Counted from the stretch's first letter, positions 26,084 through 38,175 are shown. The stretch: 64,000 nucleotides of DNA from Struthio camelus (GCF_040807025.1 NC_090947.1:9052001-9116000), one strand, 5' to 3'. Numbers and translations: made by a program. The notes: generated from the letters alone by a model not told the origin.

Positions 26084-26189
26084 TTTACACACAAGAGGGC
26101 AAGAACATCCTGGGCCTGGAGTATCCACTGTGCAAAATAGACAAGGATACTGCAACTGCTGCCATGTACACTACAGTAATCTTGAACAG
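26084..26189 (+). CDS. ZDBF2: ZDBF2 coding exon C: first half of the DBF4-type zinc finger
   Basis: This 106-nt exon runs from the acceptor 'ttttttccttcag' to the donor GAACAG|GTAGGA. It enters in phase 2 and exits in phase 0, and encodes residues 35-70. Its last part, VQNRQGYCNCCHVHYSNLEQ, aligns with the start of mammalian ZDBF2 and supplies the two cysteines (Cys58 and Cys61) of the DBF4-type zinc finger. The residues before it (35-50, with several Pro and Gly) have no counterpart in the mammalian protein as I remember it. Cys60, next to the ligand Cys61, is an additional cysteine. The split of the finger between Gln70 and His71 agrees with the mammalian gene structure as far as I recall. 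Confidence 0.9.
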
Positions 26190-27017
26190 GTAGGAAGGCT
26201 GCTGCGTAATTCAGCAACAGATAGCAAGAAGTACCAGTAGGCTTTATCAGCTTCTAAAATATCAGTCTCTACACTGAAAAACCAATACTGAATGGAAAAT
26301 AATAAACTTGTCAATTGCACAACGTACCCACCTATCTAATCTGTTAGATATTATAAAGAAGCTGGTCAAATGACATGCTTTCTGCAGTCTGCTTTTCTAA
26401 AGTGATAGGCTGCTGTGCATTGCAGCCGTTAGTTTTATTTCTGTGGCTTTCTTCTTGAGATCTGTATAAATTGTAAAATATTGGGGTCAATATGTTAGAT
26501 AGCAAAGCTGAAGCCATTTGATCAAATATTTACTTTACCGCTCTTTAACTCTACCTTGGTCTGTAGTCTTTTATACTTTTGTTAATTAGAAAGTAGAAAC
26601 CTATTTAATCTTATATGGGCATGAAAGTTATCCTTTGGGTGAAGTACAGGATGTTTGTTCGTATGAAGTTCAAAAATATTTTAAATCATTGTTTATAGAT
26701 GTAGCTAGATGATTTGTACCAGTCACGAGAGATTTCTGAGCATCTTGCAGAGCTGCTGATTTAGGTTCCAACTCAGCAAGGTGCTTCAACACGTTTTAGG
26801 GTTATTTATGATTCCCTATTGTGACTATTCATTAAATTTAGGTGAGTATTTAAGAATCTCACTGAATCAAGGCCTTAGAGTATAAAAGACTGAAGATTTT
26901 ACTTATTTAGACGTTTTCATTGTAACAGTGTTAATATTCAGTCTAGAAAGTCATCTTTATGGAGGTCACTGTGTTAGCAATAGTATTAAATCAGTGATAC
27001 GTTTCATCTTTCATCAG
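26190..27017 (+). other. ZDBF2: ZDBF2 intron C-D
   Basis: This intron splits the zinc finger between its Cys and His halves. It contains a decayed palindromic amniote repeat at 26763-26880. Confidence 0.8.
26763..26880. repeat. Degenerate palindromic interspersed repeat
   Basis: The left end 'ccaactcagcaaggtgcttcaacacg' and the right end 'gtatttaagaatctcactgaatcaaggcctta' are diverged mirror images, following the 'gattcagcaaagcacttaagcac...gtgcttaagtgctttgctgaatcggggcc' pattern common in bird, crocodile and turtle genomes. It is probably a remnant of a non-autonomous DNA element. I do not assert the family name. Confidence 0.5.
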
Positions 27018-27145
27018 CATGTTTTCAGCTCCCAGCACAGACATTTTACCACGTACTGTAGGAATCGTATGGGTACCAGTAGCCTGATGGAGCGTTTCCT
27101 GCAAGATGTTTTGCAGCATCATCCCCACAGATACCATGACAACAG
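27018..27145 (+). CDS. ZDBF2: ZDBF2 coding exon D: second half of the zinc finger
   Basis: This 128-nt exon runs from the acceptor 'catctttcatcag' to the donor AACAG|GTATAA. It enters in phase 0 and exits in phase 2 (residues 71-112 plus part of Arg113). It begins [10 protein letters not shown] and supplies the two histidines (His71, His77), completing C-x2-C-x9-H-x5-H, the DBF4-type finger. After the finger comes the hallmark [17 protein letters not shown], which matches mammalian ZDBF2 nearly residue for residue and is the strongest single piece of evidence for the gene name. DBF4 itself and DBF4B have a related finger but lack this downstream segment and have a different C-terminal neighbourhood. 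Confidence 0.93.
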
Positions 27146-30100
27146 GTATAATACCTTTTTTTTTTAATATTAACTGTGTGTCTTTAGAATGCATATATTG
27201 TGAATATTTATTTCTGTTCCACTGCTGAGCAGTAAATCTTGCCCATTTTAGGTGAAACTTATATTGAGACAACTTAGAAAAGAGTGTGTTTACATAAATA
27301 TTATCCAGGTAGATTCCTTTTGTGTTGTCTCCCCACTTACTTCCAAACTTTGTTTCATTACTTAGTGGTTTGATATAGCTTTTTTCAGAGCAATTGGGAT
27401 GTGAAGACCTAACAAAAAGTAAGAATGTATGGGTCAGCTAGTATATTGTAGACTGTACAGCCTGACACACATTCACAAATTCTTATAGTACATACACTCT
27501 GGGCTTTATATATATGTATGTATATATGTAGCAGCATGTTTTATGGCATGTATTGAAAGTGTTCATTCTTCTGGTTTGTTGGCAGTGACTGTTGTTTGTG
27601 GATTATGTCAGGTGAATATTTATGTTTATTTTTTCATTATCCTTACAGTTCACGCATTCAGTTAATACTTGTATGAATTACCTTAACTGGCCAATTTAGT
27701 CATGCTCATATTTGGAGAGGTATTTTCTTCATTCATCATGTGTATGTTTAAGAGTGATAACAGTGTGAGTGTGTAGGTTTGTCTCTGTAGAACCGTCAGC
27801 TGAAATGAAATCAGGTAAGCCTCACTCCTGGTTTGTTTTGTTCTACAAGCTGATTAAAAATCCCAGTTTAAGTCATCAGTTAGTGTATAGAGGTTTTTTT
27901 TTTTCCTTTTCTTTTTTTGGTACTCTTCCTACTTGTTCCTTCAGCAGTTTGCTTTTGTTGACAAAGGCTTATATCCACAAATAACATGTTCTGCAGCACT
28001 CAGGTGACGTACTAGGATAGATCTGACGAGCAGATAGAAGTCTGTTTTGTCTGAAACTAATCATATTGATATTATCAGGGATGTGGCAGAACAGGCTGTT
28101 AGACGTGTCTGTGACAAATTAGCCTGGGACATGAATGCATCACTACAAATAAATTAATACTTCTAGCTTGAAAACATCCAGTATTTTTTTACCAGAAAGA
28201 AAATACAGGATGTACTTTAATGCAACGGCTACACGAAAAAGGTATATATCTCTTGAGCTGTTGCAAATCCAAGATTATTTCATTTGGTGAACAGACCCCG
28301 CTAACTGGGAAAAACAAGCTATCTGTGCCACCTAGAACTTCTTTATCTTTTCAAATATTAGCATTAGATTTGCCAACGTCTAGTCTTTTGTAACTGTAAA
28401 CTATTAGTAATAGAAAAGTTTTGCTCTGGCATTTTTTTTTTCCTCTGGACTCTCAAGCCTGTGATTATAACCCTGTATGCATTACCTGCATCTCAACTGT
28501 AACTTCTTAAAACTTATTGATAAAGTTGTTTGACATTTTCTCATTATTCTTCTATGTATTATTAAACAAACTAAACGTTTCATAAAAAAGTTAATGATAT
28601 TTTAAAAAGAATACCTCTTTACTGAACTACATCATCTACAAATAGTGATTTACTTAAGTGCTGACTGTTAGTGACTCTGTAGTTCTCCTTGTGACTTGAA
28701 TAAATAGGGATTTAAACACTCATGATATTTAGTTCAGGTACCCTGCGAAACAGTCCGGGAGCTGTTAGTAATTATTTTTGAGAGGTGATAGAGAATGTCT
28801 GATGTTTCAAAAGGACTGGGAAAGAACAAATGTAGAAACTGTTATTTATTAGTAAGGGCCCAGAAAGGATCTTCTTATAGATGTCTTTGCTTAAATTATA
28901 GTATTTCCCTGAGAACTGAATAAGCAAAGTGTTGACAAGAAGATAACGAAATAATGAGTAACAGTTACTGCTGATTTATCAGAGCAAATCATGTCAGGCT
29001 ATTCTAATTTCCTCCTTTGACAGGATAACAGACTTTGTGAATAGAGGAGAACCATCTTGATGCCATCTGCCTTGTGTTTAGCATGGTTTTTGACGTGTTC
29101 TTGTATGAGATTTATAAGCAAGCTAAGAAAAATGTGATTGGAGATTAAATGATAATAAAATGAGTATGCAGCTGGCTGGAAAACTGTATTCATAATTATC
29201 AGAGAAAGAGAGAACAAAATACAGTAGTGGATCACAAACTGAGGCTTATTCCAAGGTTTGAAGTAGGTGGCTCCAGGTATGATTTTTTTTTTTTGGTCCT
29301 ATGTATGTTTCTTCTGGAAACTTACACTTTCAGTAGTAAATCTTGTCAACTTTATAAAGGTCAAATATCAGTTTTATTTTTAAATACAAATATTTCTTGA
29401 AAGAATGGTCAAGCCTATCATTTTCCAACCATAAAACAGTTCTTCTTGTCTGAAAATTTATCTTTTATCTGACATCTCTCAGTAATATTTTTTTTCCCCT
29501 AGCTATATTCAGATAATTCCTCTGTGATTGTTTTTCAGTGTGAAGTAGCTAGTTAGAAATGCTTGCTATAGATTTGCTTGGTATCAGCTGCTTTTATTAA
29601 CTAATGTCTCAATCTTGCAAAGATTTTTGCACACGTTGACCATTAAGCATTACTAATTCCATTGACTTTGGATTGATTTTAACTTTCATTAAGTGTGGAA
29701 GCTGAATGTTTATAACTAAGGAAATTACTTTACAATCAAATTTACTCCCGATGCTTCTGTGAGCAGATGAATGCACCATAACAGAATAAATGGAAGCTGT
29801 CTGCCGTATATTAAAGTAAGCATCCATTTGGTTTGTGCAGGATCTGGTTTTAACTTCTACGTGAAGCGCCATGTTCTCTCTTCAGTTACGTTTACTTAAT
29901 TTTTTATGATTTTTATTGGATTTTCCAACTGTTACACAAATTGGAGCTTTGTGGATTTCTGTGATGCATAAGAGAAATGGAAATTCTACACAATTAATAC
30001 AACAGACAGATGCAGACTATTTCGTATCTGGCTGTTCTGTTAATTCTGCAAGACATAGGGCTGCCTCAAATTGTAAGCGCTTAAGGATAGGGCTTTTAAA

Positions 30101-30791
30101 GAATACCAGTTGTAGAATATATAAAAATCTGCTCTTCTCACAGTGAGACTGAACAGTTATAAGTAGGCTTCCTATAGAAGTGAGTCTGAAGCTGTGGGAT
30201 CTCTGTGAGAAGCAATGAGCATGGAATTCCTTGTAACGTATAGAGTTCCTATGGGACAACCACGTTCTGTAGGGAAGGTGGTGTTTATAGTCAACAGTAT
30301 TTTTATGGTATGCAATATTATAATGTTCCATTCATTTGCAGTAACTTAATATTAAGTATAGTTTTACCGGTGAAATAACTTCTTTATAAGCTCACGACTT
30401 GGAACAAAGAGCAACGCTTAATCTTGCTTTGCCCTATTTATAAAACAATATTGTGTTTTTGGCCATTCTTAATAGATAGGTGCATGAATAGGGTAACAAA
30501 CTCATGCCCAAATTGTTGTCATTAGCTTTGTGCAGCATTTTCTAACCCTTCTCCTCTCTTGTTGGTGTGCTTTTGGTCTGTTGGTTTGTTTTGTTTTAAC
30601 GGAATCTTTTTGCTAAAGTAGCAAAGCTAATAACCTGATTTTACTCTGTAGGTGTGATGCACTCTAAGTAACTGTGTTTATTTTGGGGGGGGAGGGTTGT
30701 TTTTGTTTACTTTTGTTTGAAAAATTTTAAGCATATTTGCAGTACTTATATAGGTTTTTAAAATTATTACTATTTTTTTTCATTCCCCTAG
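27146..30791 (+). other. ZDBF2: ZDBF2 intron before the terminal exon
   Basis: The 3.6-kb intron has no recognised gene or exon. It holds a (TATG/TATA)n tract at 27507-27529 and several T-rich stretches. The open frames in it are short and look random. Confidence 0.75.
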
Positions 30792-33648
30792 ACCAACCTA
30801 TGATGACATACCACTCCCTGTCACTCTAGAGGCTCCTAGAAATGCTTGCCTATCTCCAGAAGATGTAGAGAAAAAGAAGAACAGAAGCAGGCAGGAGGCT
30901 TCCAGTAAAGACCAGGAGTCCATTGGTGAAATGGGATCTTCTGTTCCATGCCTATCTCATAAGGGCCCAAAGGAAGCTTTTGTAACACAAGCATTTATTC
31001 AGAAACTAGAAAAAGGACAGGAAGATATTACAGGAATATCCCAGCAGTCTGTGGGCATTTGTAGCAGTGAGAAACGGCATACCCTGAAAGATGCTCAAAT
31101 TGCAAATCATAGCCATGAAGGCCAGTTTACAGCCGTGAGCCCAGTACCTCAACGTTTTTCTGTCAATCCTTTAATTCATAGTTCTTCTGTTAATCCTAAA
31201 ATAGTAAAAAATGTTAGGAACTTGGTGGCATCAAATATGATTCCACCGAGCGGATGTGATAAAACAAGAACGGAAGTATGCAGTAAGGATGTGTTACTGA
31301 AACCTTGCTTGAATCCTGCTCTGGCACTGGTTGACCCCAAAAGCCCTTCCGTTTCACATCGAAATCCTATGTGTCAGAATCCTATGTACAGCCCCAGCAA
31401 TTCTTTATGTATTACCTCAGGTCAATCTCTCTTAAAACGAGATGGTTTACAAACTCAGGATGAAACTTTGGTGTCTGATTTCCATCTCAGGGATACTGTG
31501 GGAATCGACAGCTCCTTAAAACTTGGGACATCCCCACAACTAGCAAGATGCAAAAAAATGAAGATGAACAGAACTGATGAAAGTTCAGTGGATGAAACTA
31601 TTGAAGATGTTATTATGAAGTATTGCCATGGAACTATATCTAAAGAACTACCTTTCAAAGAAGAAGAGAATGATCCCTGTTTAACTTTTTCTTCGCTTCT
31701 GGACCATACCCATTTAGAGGGCTCTGAAGTGAGCTTTGACTGTGATGCACCTATTCAGTCAGGAGCAGACTTACCTAAGGCAGCTATAAAAGATATAGAA
31801 TTCCTGAAAGAGGTCCAAATAAGTTTGCAAGATAAAGACTATGGAACACAGCTCTCTTCTGCTTTAAAAAGTGAGTCAATGGAGCAAACAGAAGCAGCAA
31901 AACAGGATGTAATAGTTCATACTGAAGAACCAGTTCTTCCAGCTCTGCCTCATGTGCCTCCTTCTTTTGTGGGAAAGACTTGGTCTCAAATAATGTATGA
32001 AGATGATATAAAAATCGAAGAACTTGTGCGTGATTTCAGGGAAGGCCGTTTTCGCTGCTACTTTGACAGTGAATCCTCAGCCAAATGTGCAGGGAAGAGA
32101 ATGAAGAAAAAGCAGAAAGATGAAAAGAAGAATGATACTGTTGAGGGTAACAGAACAGAAAGTGCACCAGTTAAAGCACTGCCAGAATTCAATGATGCTT
32201 TAAGTGGTGGCTCTGATTTTGATAACCCATCTTTAGCCTCAGATACACTATGCAACCCACAAATTCTTAAAATGCCTAGGAAAAGGACATGGCGCCTGGC
32301 CTCAAGATGCCAGGTGGTTAAAGTCAGCCATGGCACCCAAACAAGTCTAGTGAACTACCCTGTAGCAAAAAGAAAAATGACTAGAAGAGAACCTGACCCA
32401 GCTGATCAGAAAGCAGACATTATGTGGCCAGAGAATGAAAAGACTCCAAACATGAAAACTAGACTATGTGCCCTTAAACTTCCTGAATCCTACAGCAAGA
32501 TTATGAGCCCTGTACAGCCCAAGACAGTGGTCTATGTGCTTTCATGTCCAGAGATTAAACAGTGTAAAGGTAAACCTACAGATATTCCCAAAATGAGGAA
32601 AAATCGCAACTCTGCAGACAGCAAGGACTCTATAAGGTATAAATATAAACAGTGTTCATTCAAGTATTATGACCCACTGACAAATCGAATTCTGAAAACG
32701 CCTCCTAAGAGTACATGTGGAGAAAAGGCCAAAAAGCCCTCCCACGTTCGACAGCTTTTCAGAAGTCTCAGCTTTGATGCAAACACGAAGAAACTAGCTG
32801 GCGCACAGAGAGAGGGCACGGCATCAAAGTCCTTTAATTGGTCAGACTTCAATAGTTCATCTTCAGTATCTTTTTTGCCAGATCCAGGTAAAGGGAACGA
32901 TATAGCCTCAAGTCAAAAGACAGATGGATCTTCTGTTTCCACAGAAAGATCAGATTGTCTGGTGTCTGCTCACTCTGAGAACTCTTTTAAACACCTGGCC
33001 ATTTCACCTTTGAACTCTCACCAGTCTCAGGCGGAAGCAGATGGTAGATTAACTCCCTTTAATAGCAGAGCTGCCAAAACCCCTTTGACCTCCATCAGGA
33101 GTGAGCGATTAGAAAGAGAGAATCCAAAGGCAAGATGGAAGAGAAAAGAAGGCCCTAATAAAGAAACAGGTTTTTCCAAAAAGGCTGCAGGACCTATATC
33201 TGTCAGATGCTCTGTTGGGAGGAGAGGAAACAGAGTAACTGCAGGCAAACATACTTCTCGAACTAAAAAACAGCAAAAAGAGGGGATAAGAAGGAAACTC
33301 CCTCCTCGTGCCCAGAAATCTGCCTTCTCAATTCGTAGGCACCAGACAAAGAAAACTACAGTGGGAAAGCACCTTAAGAAAGAAAAGCCTGATGCTAAAA
33401 AAATGAAGGTAAGGAGAAAACCGAAGAGGCCCTTTCTAAACTCAGCAGTCATCACCGGGATTCCTGAAAAGAGGCCGAAAGTCACATCGGGATCTTTTCC
33501 AAAGAAACCGGAGCGAGCTTCTTCCAAAGTAAGGAGCTGGGAGGTAAGTGGAGATAAGGGTCACCCTAGCACTGTGAACCGACCCTCTAGAAGAACTTCT
33601 GCTGTACCGTTACTTCGAAACTGTCTTATCTTACCAGGTGAGAGCTAG
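30792..33648 (+). CDS. ZDBF2: ZDBF2 large terminal coding exon
   Basis: This exon (acceptor 'cattcccctag', phase 2) stays open for 951 codons to TAG at 33646-33648, giving residues 113-1064. It opens RPTYDDIPLP, a segment typical of DBF4/ZDBF2 proteins after the finger. Most of the chain is polar and probably disordered. Two blocks stand out: residues about 502-545 (SFVGKTWSQIM ... REGRFRCYFDS) and about 725-777 (KYKQCSFKYYDP ... RQLFRSLSFD), which I recognise from mammalian ZDBF2. Residues about 880-1050 are Lys/Arg-rich with several nuclear-localisation-like clusters. The product is a nuclear zinc-finger protein of poorly known biochemical role. In placental mammals the gene is imprinted and paternally expressed and affects neonatal feeding and growth in mice; imprinting is not expected in a bird or reptile. 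The protein is under half the roughly 2,350 residues of human ZDBF2. Confidence 0.93.
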
Positions 33649-34923
33649 CCACCAAAACAGTGACTCTTCTATATAGCCCGCACCTGGAAACAGATTGAGT
33701 AAGAGGAAAGGGGGGAAAAAAGGTGATCATAGGAAAAGCAGCTGAAGTGCTAGAGCTGCTGAAAGTGCAAAGCCAGTCTAATGTGAAACAAGTACAACTG
33801 TAAACTAAGCGCTTGTTCTTGTAATATGGGCACATTATGTATTGCACTGTTCTACTGTGTAAAGCTGCAGAAGTTGTGTGTTTGCGTTAAAAGCACTTAG
33901 AACCCTATTTACAAGACTTTACCTGTACATCTGAAAAATTACAAGCTTGAATGGTATCATATTGTTTTTATGATATTACCAGTGCATAACAGTGCACTAT
34001 AATAGGGTAAGCTAGGAGCTGTATTAGTTGTGCCTACTCTAATTTTTCCACATACTTCTAAAGTCCATAAAATGACTCAGTTGTTTTGCTGGAAATTAAA
34101 TGAAGATGTATTAATCTGGGGTGGATTATATGTCTGTATTTTGTGTTTGTGTATATGCACACCTCATTCAACACGTAATATATCGTATACTTCCTATGGA
34201 GTGGTATTGAAATGAATACAGTATGATACAATTCAGATCTATTCAGTGCTTTCTTCAAAAAATACATAATTGTACGTATCCTTATATAGACTCTCTTTTC
34301 CTGAAACCTTGTCCAAATCAGCTATTTTGGACAAAACAAAGTCACTGTGGGCTTTCATCAAGCAATAATGGACCATGCTGGTAAGGAAATATGTCTCTCC
34401 AGGGTACTGTTCAAATGGTAGTGGCTATAATGAAATCTCAAATTCCAAAAGAAATATAGGATTAGTTATTTTTAATAGCTTATTGACTCAGTTTGCCTAT
34501 GAACTTCACATCTCTCACTGGCAGGAAGGAAAAGGAAGGAACAGTTATCATGTGAACAAATAACAGCGAGTTGTTCTAGAATTTCAACCTTAGATTTGAG
34601 CTCCTGAGCTTTTTGGATTTGAATTGGGTGTATTCTTGTCTAAACTTTTGTGTACTACAGTTGAAGTTTTCTTTCTTTTTAAAAGCTTGGTAAAATATTT
34701 AAATAAACTCAAACACAAAGCAAAATCCTTCTAAGCTTTCTTAAAGTTTACATGTTTAAATATCTGTTTAAAACATTTAGTTGAATTAAAAAAAAAAAAA
34801 CACACATATTCCGTACAAATTCATGTTTGGCCATGGATGGTCTAACTACTACGATTTCATCTGTGACACAAAAGACCATAGTTTTTATTTGAGATTTTAT
34901 TAAGGTGTATTTAAGAGACATAA

Positions 34924-35023
34924 GCCCCAATCTTGCAGATAATTCTGTGCTTTAAACTCAAGATTAACTGTTCACTTATATTGAGTTAAGCACATAGTTA
35001 AATGTAATCAGAATCAGGGCTCT
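34924..35023. repeat. Degenerate palindromic interspersed repeat
   Basis: 'ccccaatcttgcagataatt' through 'gagttaagcacatagttaaa' to 'aatcagggct' follows the same amniote repeat pattern as the copy at 26763-26880 (cccaatcctgcaaa ... ttaagcacatgcttaa ... gcaggatcagggct). Confidence 0.5.
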
Positions 35024-37069
35024 GGGTTGTAAACCTGCAATTGGGAATATTACATACATCTATCCTGTTTTAAAAGCCTTTGTGGATTCTATACATGTAC
35101 AATAAATCTTTCAAAATGTAAGAATAATATATAAAAGACAAGACCAGTCGTGCTCTCTCTGCCATTGCATGGCATATCTGTGTATTTGCAAAAAACAAAG
35201 ACAACAAAAAAACAAACAACCCACAAACCTTGATTCATTTTTCTAAGGTGTCCAGGGTCACTAGTTTGGACAGAGATAATAGTGGACTTTAAAATGTTGT
35301 GGTTTTAGATATAACATCTGAAGTAAATATAAAAGCTGTCATCATAAAAGGCTCATAGTTTTAAAAAACGTTTTGGGTAAGTCCTTGATGCATGTGCAGG
35401 TTTCCCATGATAAATAAGATGTGCATGTACTTAAACCAGCTGGAAACAAAATTCCTTTGCAAGTCAAATATAGCTTGACAGATTTTTTTTTAATAATTTT
35501 GAAATAAGAATTGATTTCCGTGATGAATTTTTCCATATGATTGTCAGCTGACACAGAATCTTATGACTGTATTATAAATCACTGGAAAACAAAGGGTTAT
35601 AATATGAGTTCTTATAGCCCTCTTAACTAACTGTGCCTGTATAATTTAATATTTTGTCTAATATAAAACTGAATTTTTTAAAGCAAAATTTTAAAGGAAT
35701 GTTTTTTATAGAAAGGTTAATTTTTAGATTAAAATTTTAAAGCAAAAAAAGATTTTTAAGATGAAGTTTATGTTTTAAAGCAAAGCTTTAAATTAAGTAC
35801 ATAGATAAGTCCCAGTCTAACATATTTTTACGATATGAGGAAAATGTTCCTATCTTGCTATCTTTCCTAACTTTTTCCAGGTCATTTTCCACAGTATTGT
35901 ACAGATGAAGAGCATGGATAGTTTTGTTTGTGAATAAGGTCTGATGCACATTCTACTTTAAGAACACTAGTGCATATTTGTTTACAGCCAAAAATACTAT
36001 TCTCCATACTCATTTATTGCAAGCTTGTATTCTTCCAACACACAACTTTTCCTTGAAACCATGAGTAATAAAAGTATCTTTAGGATTATGTAATGACTAA
36101 TTTTTTTAGCGTGTAATGTCTTTTTTTTTCTTTTGTAAACAAATAGGCCCCTGCACCGGTTTGTTTTTAAAGAAATATGTATTATATTTAAAGAAGAGTG
36201 TAAGTAGCTATATATTTTACTTAAAGAATGAAATCTAACAACTTTATTTTTAAAGAGTTAAGATTTGGGGTACAAGTCTGGAAACACTTCTGTGCTTGAC
36301 GGTGTCAAAATAAGGTTTACTGTATTTTCAGATTTTAGTATATGCCTCACTTCTGACTGTTAAAAACCTCTTGTGTGCATGCTCAATGAAAATGAAAGAG
36401 AAGGGAGATTACGATATTAGAAGTAAATGTAGAAACTGGCTTGGAAAGAGAACTGATGAAGATATGTGCACAAAAAAAAAAAAGAAAAAGGAACAAAATT
36501 ACAGAGAGATTCAAAAGAGCATGTGTGAGAAGGAAGAAAGAAGCCTTCTGTGGTCTTGAGGAATTAGTCACATGCTTCCCTATTAACAAAAATGGTCTAG
36601 ATTCTGCTACCATTGTTAAACAGCACGTTATTTTGTTAGCAGCATGGCTGAAACCTCAAAACATGAGTAATGATTGTGGAGTCTACACTAATAGAAAGCT
36701 TGAGAGTTGAATTACTTTCTTACTGAAGATGATGGTGGAGGGATTTGATAGCAGTGGACAAAGGTGTTTGCCAGTGTATCAGTATATCTTAAAGCAGAGG
36801 AAGATAACTGGATTAAAGAGGAACAAAGTCATGCTTTTAGAATCTAGTTGGTGGCAGTTAGACACAGAATATTTTGCAATAATTGAGAAAATTGTTCCCA
36901 ACCATTTCTTGTATTATGCATGTGTAGTTTTGACTGTTCATAAGTTTATATTTATGCTTTCTATACATTTCATAATTTAAAAAAGTCTCTTTCCCCACAA
37001 AGTACTCATTCAATCATTTAAAATAATCTCATACTAAGCAGTTTTTTTATTTACTTGTATTGTGCACTT

Positions 37070-37150
37070 TGAGCGTGAACCAGACTCTTGCTGTGCCAAG
37101 TGCTGAACAAACACAGAATAACATGTCCCCCAAAGTTTATGTATCTGACA
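37070..37150. repeat. Probable L2/MIR-like repeat fragment
   Basis: 'gtgccaagtgctgaacaaacacagaataacatgtccccc' (read in pieces) resembles the widespread 'ggtgctgtacaaacacataataagacagtccctgcccc' motif of old amniote LINE/SINE tails. Confidence 0.45.
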
Positions 37151-37262
37151 CTTGCACCTAGCTGTTCTTCAGTTCTTTTTCTAAGGTGCTTTTTTGCTTT
37201 ACAGTTCTTTCTTACAATTTTACATCTGATCTTTTGGTTGTAGTATCAAAGTGCTTCTCTTT

Positions 37263-37357
37263 GGGGCTCAGATTCAACAAGGTATTTAATTGTATTTATA
37301 ATGAGACCATGACTTAATCTGAAGTTGTATTCAAGTTTCATGCTGAATTTGTGCCCA
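37263..37357. repeat. Degenerate palindromic interspersed repeat
   Basis: The ends 'ggggctcagattcaacaagg' and 'catgctgaatttgtgccc' are diverged inverted copies of each other, with a middle rich in 'ttaa' steps. It is a likely third copy of the family seen at 26763 and 34924. Confidence 0.4.
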
Positions 37358-38164
37358 AATGAGAATACATGGCATTGTGGTTTTCGTGTTCTGACATGTG
37401 TTAATGTATTTTGAAATATTGCCTGATGTTGTAAATTTTTTTTACCTTCTTCTCTCTCTACTCTCTGTAGTCATTTAACATAATGTGAGTTTGTAATAAC
37501 ATAATGATATTACAAACTTGTCCAATGCTATTGCTAGATGTTCTTCCATTGTATCCTCACTGCATTCAATTTCAGATTTATTGTTTCCATGTTTTTCTTC
37601 AGGCACGTATTTGCATTTCTTTTATGCTATGAAGAGCTAAATTATAGGATAAGATATTGTATTTGGAAATAAATTGATGGCAAGCAATAGAAGAGGATGG
37701 TGTCCTGATCCGAAGTGCGAAGGAAAGACTGATAACATGTGCTTCTGTGCTTGGGAGCCTGCTTACTGCGCTGAGCAGTGCTAAAAGGGAGTGGGATGAT
37801 GATTCTTAATTTCTCTTAGCTGTCTTCCTTTCTCTTTCCCTTCGGGTAAATCTACCTGAGAATGGAGTAATCTGAATTCATACTTGTTCTGGAAATAGAA
37901 CAGTGTTTGAACTGTTGATGTTTTTGGAACAGATGAGAAAAGTAAAATGTACCTCACTTTGTAATGCAATTAAAATCCCAGAATCTTTTCAGTAATGATT
38001 GAATTGCTATGAATTACAATATTCTAGGTGATTTTTTTCCAGAAAACTGTGCAGTGACATAGGTCTGAGCATGCCCAGAAGCAAAGGTTTTGTTCCTTGT
38101 TTGCTTGTAATGTTTTGCAGATACAAATGTATTCATTCCTCCAACAGAACAAACCTTCTTTTAA

Positions 38165-38175
38165 TAAAATAAAGA
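38165..38175 (+). terminator. ZDBF2: Double polyadenylation signal, probable ZDBF2 3' end
   Basis: AATAAAATAAA holds two overlapping AATAAA hexamers. About 15-40 nt downstream comes a GT- then T-rich element, the usual arrangement for an efficient cleavage site near 38190. Confidence 0.55.

Noticed and set aside
33027..33527. 166-codon open frame antisense to the ZDBF2 terminal exon
   Set aside because: A shadow of the real coding strand. The Phe/Leu richness mirrors Lys/Glu codons of ZDBF2.
36371..36710. Lys-rich small open frames in the ZDBF2 3' UTR
   Set aside because: They arise from an A-rich stretch, are short, and have no homology I can recognise.
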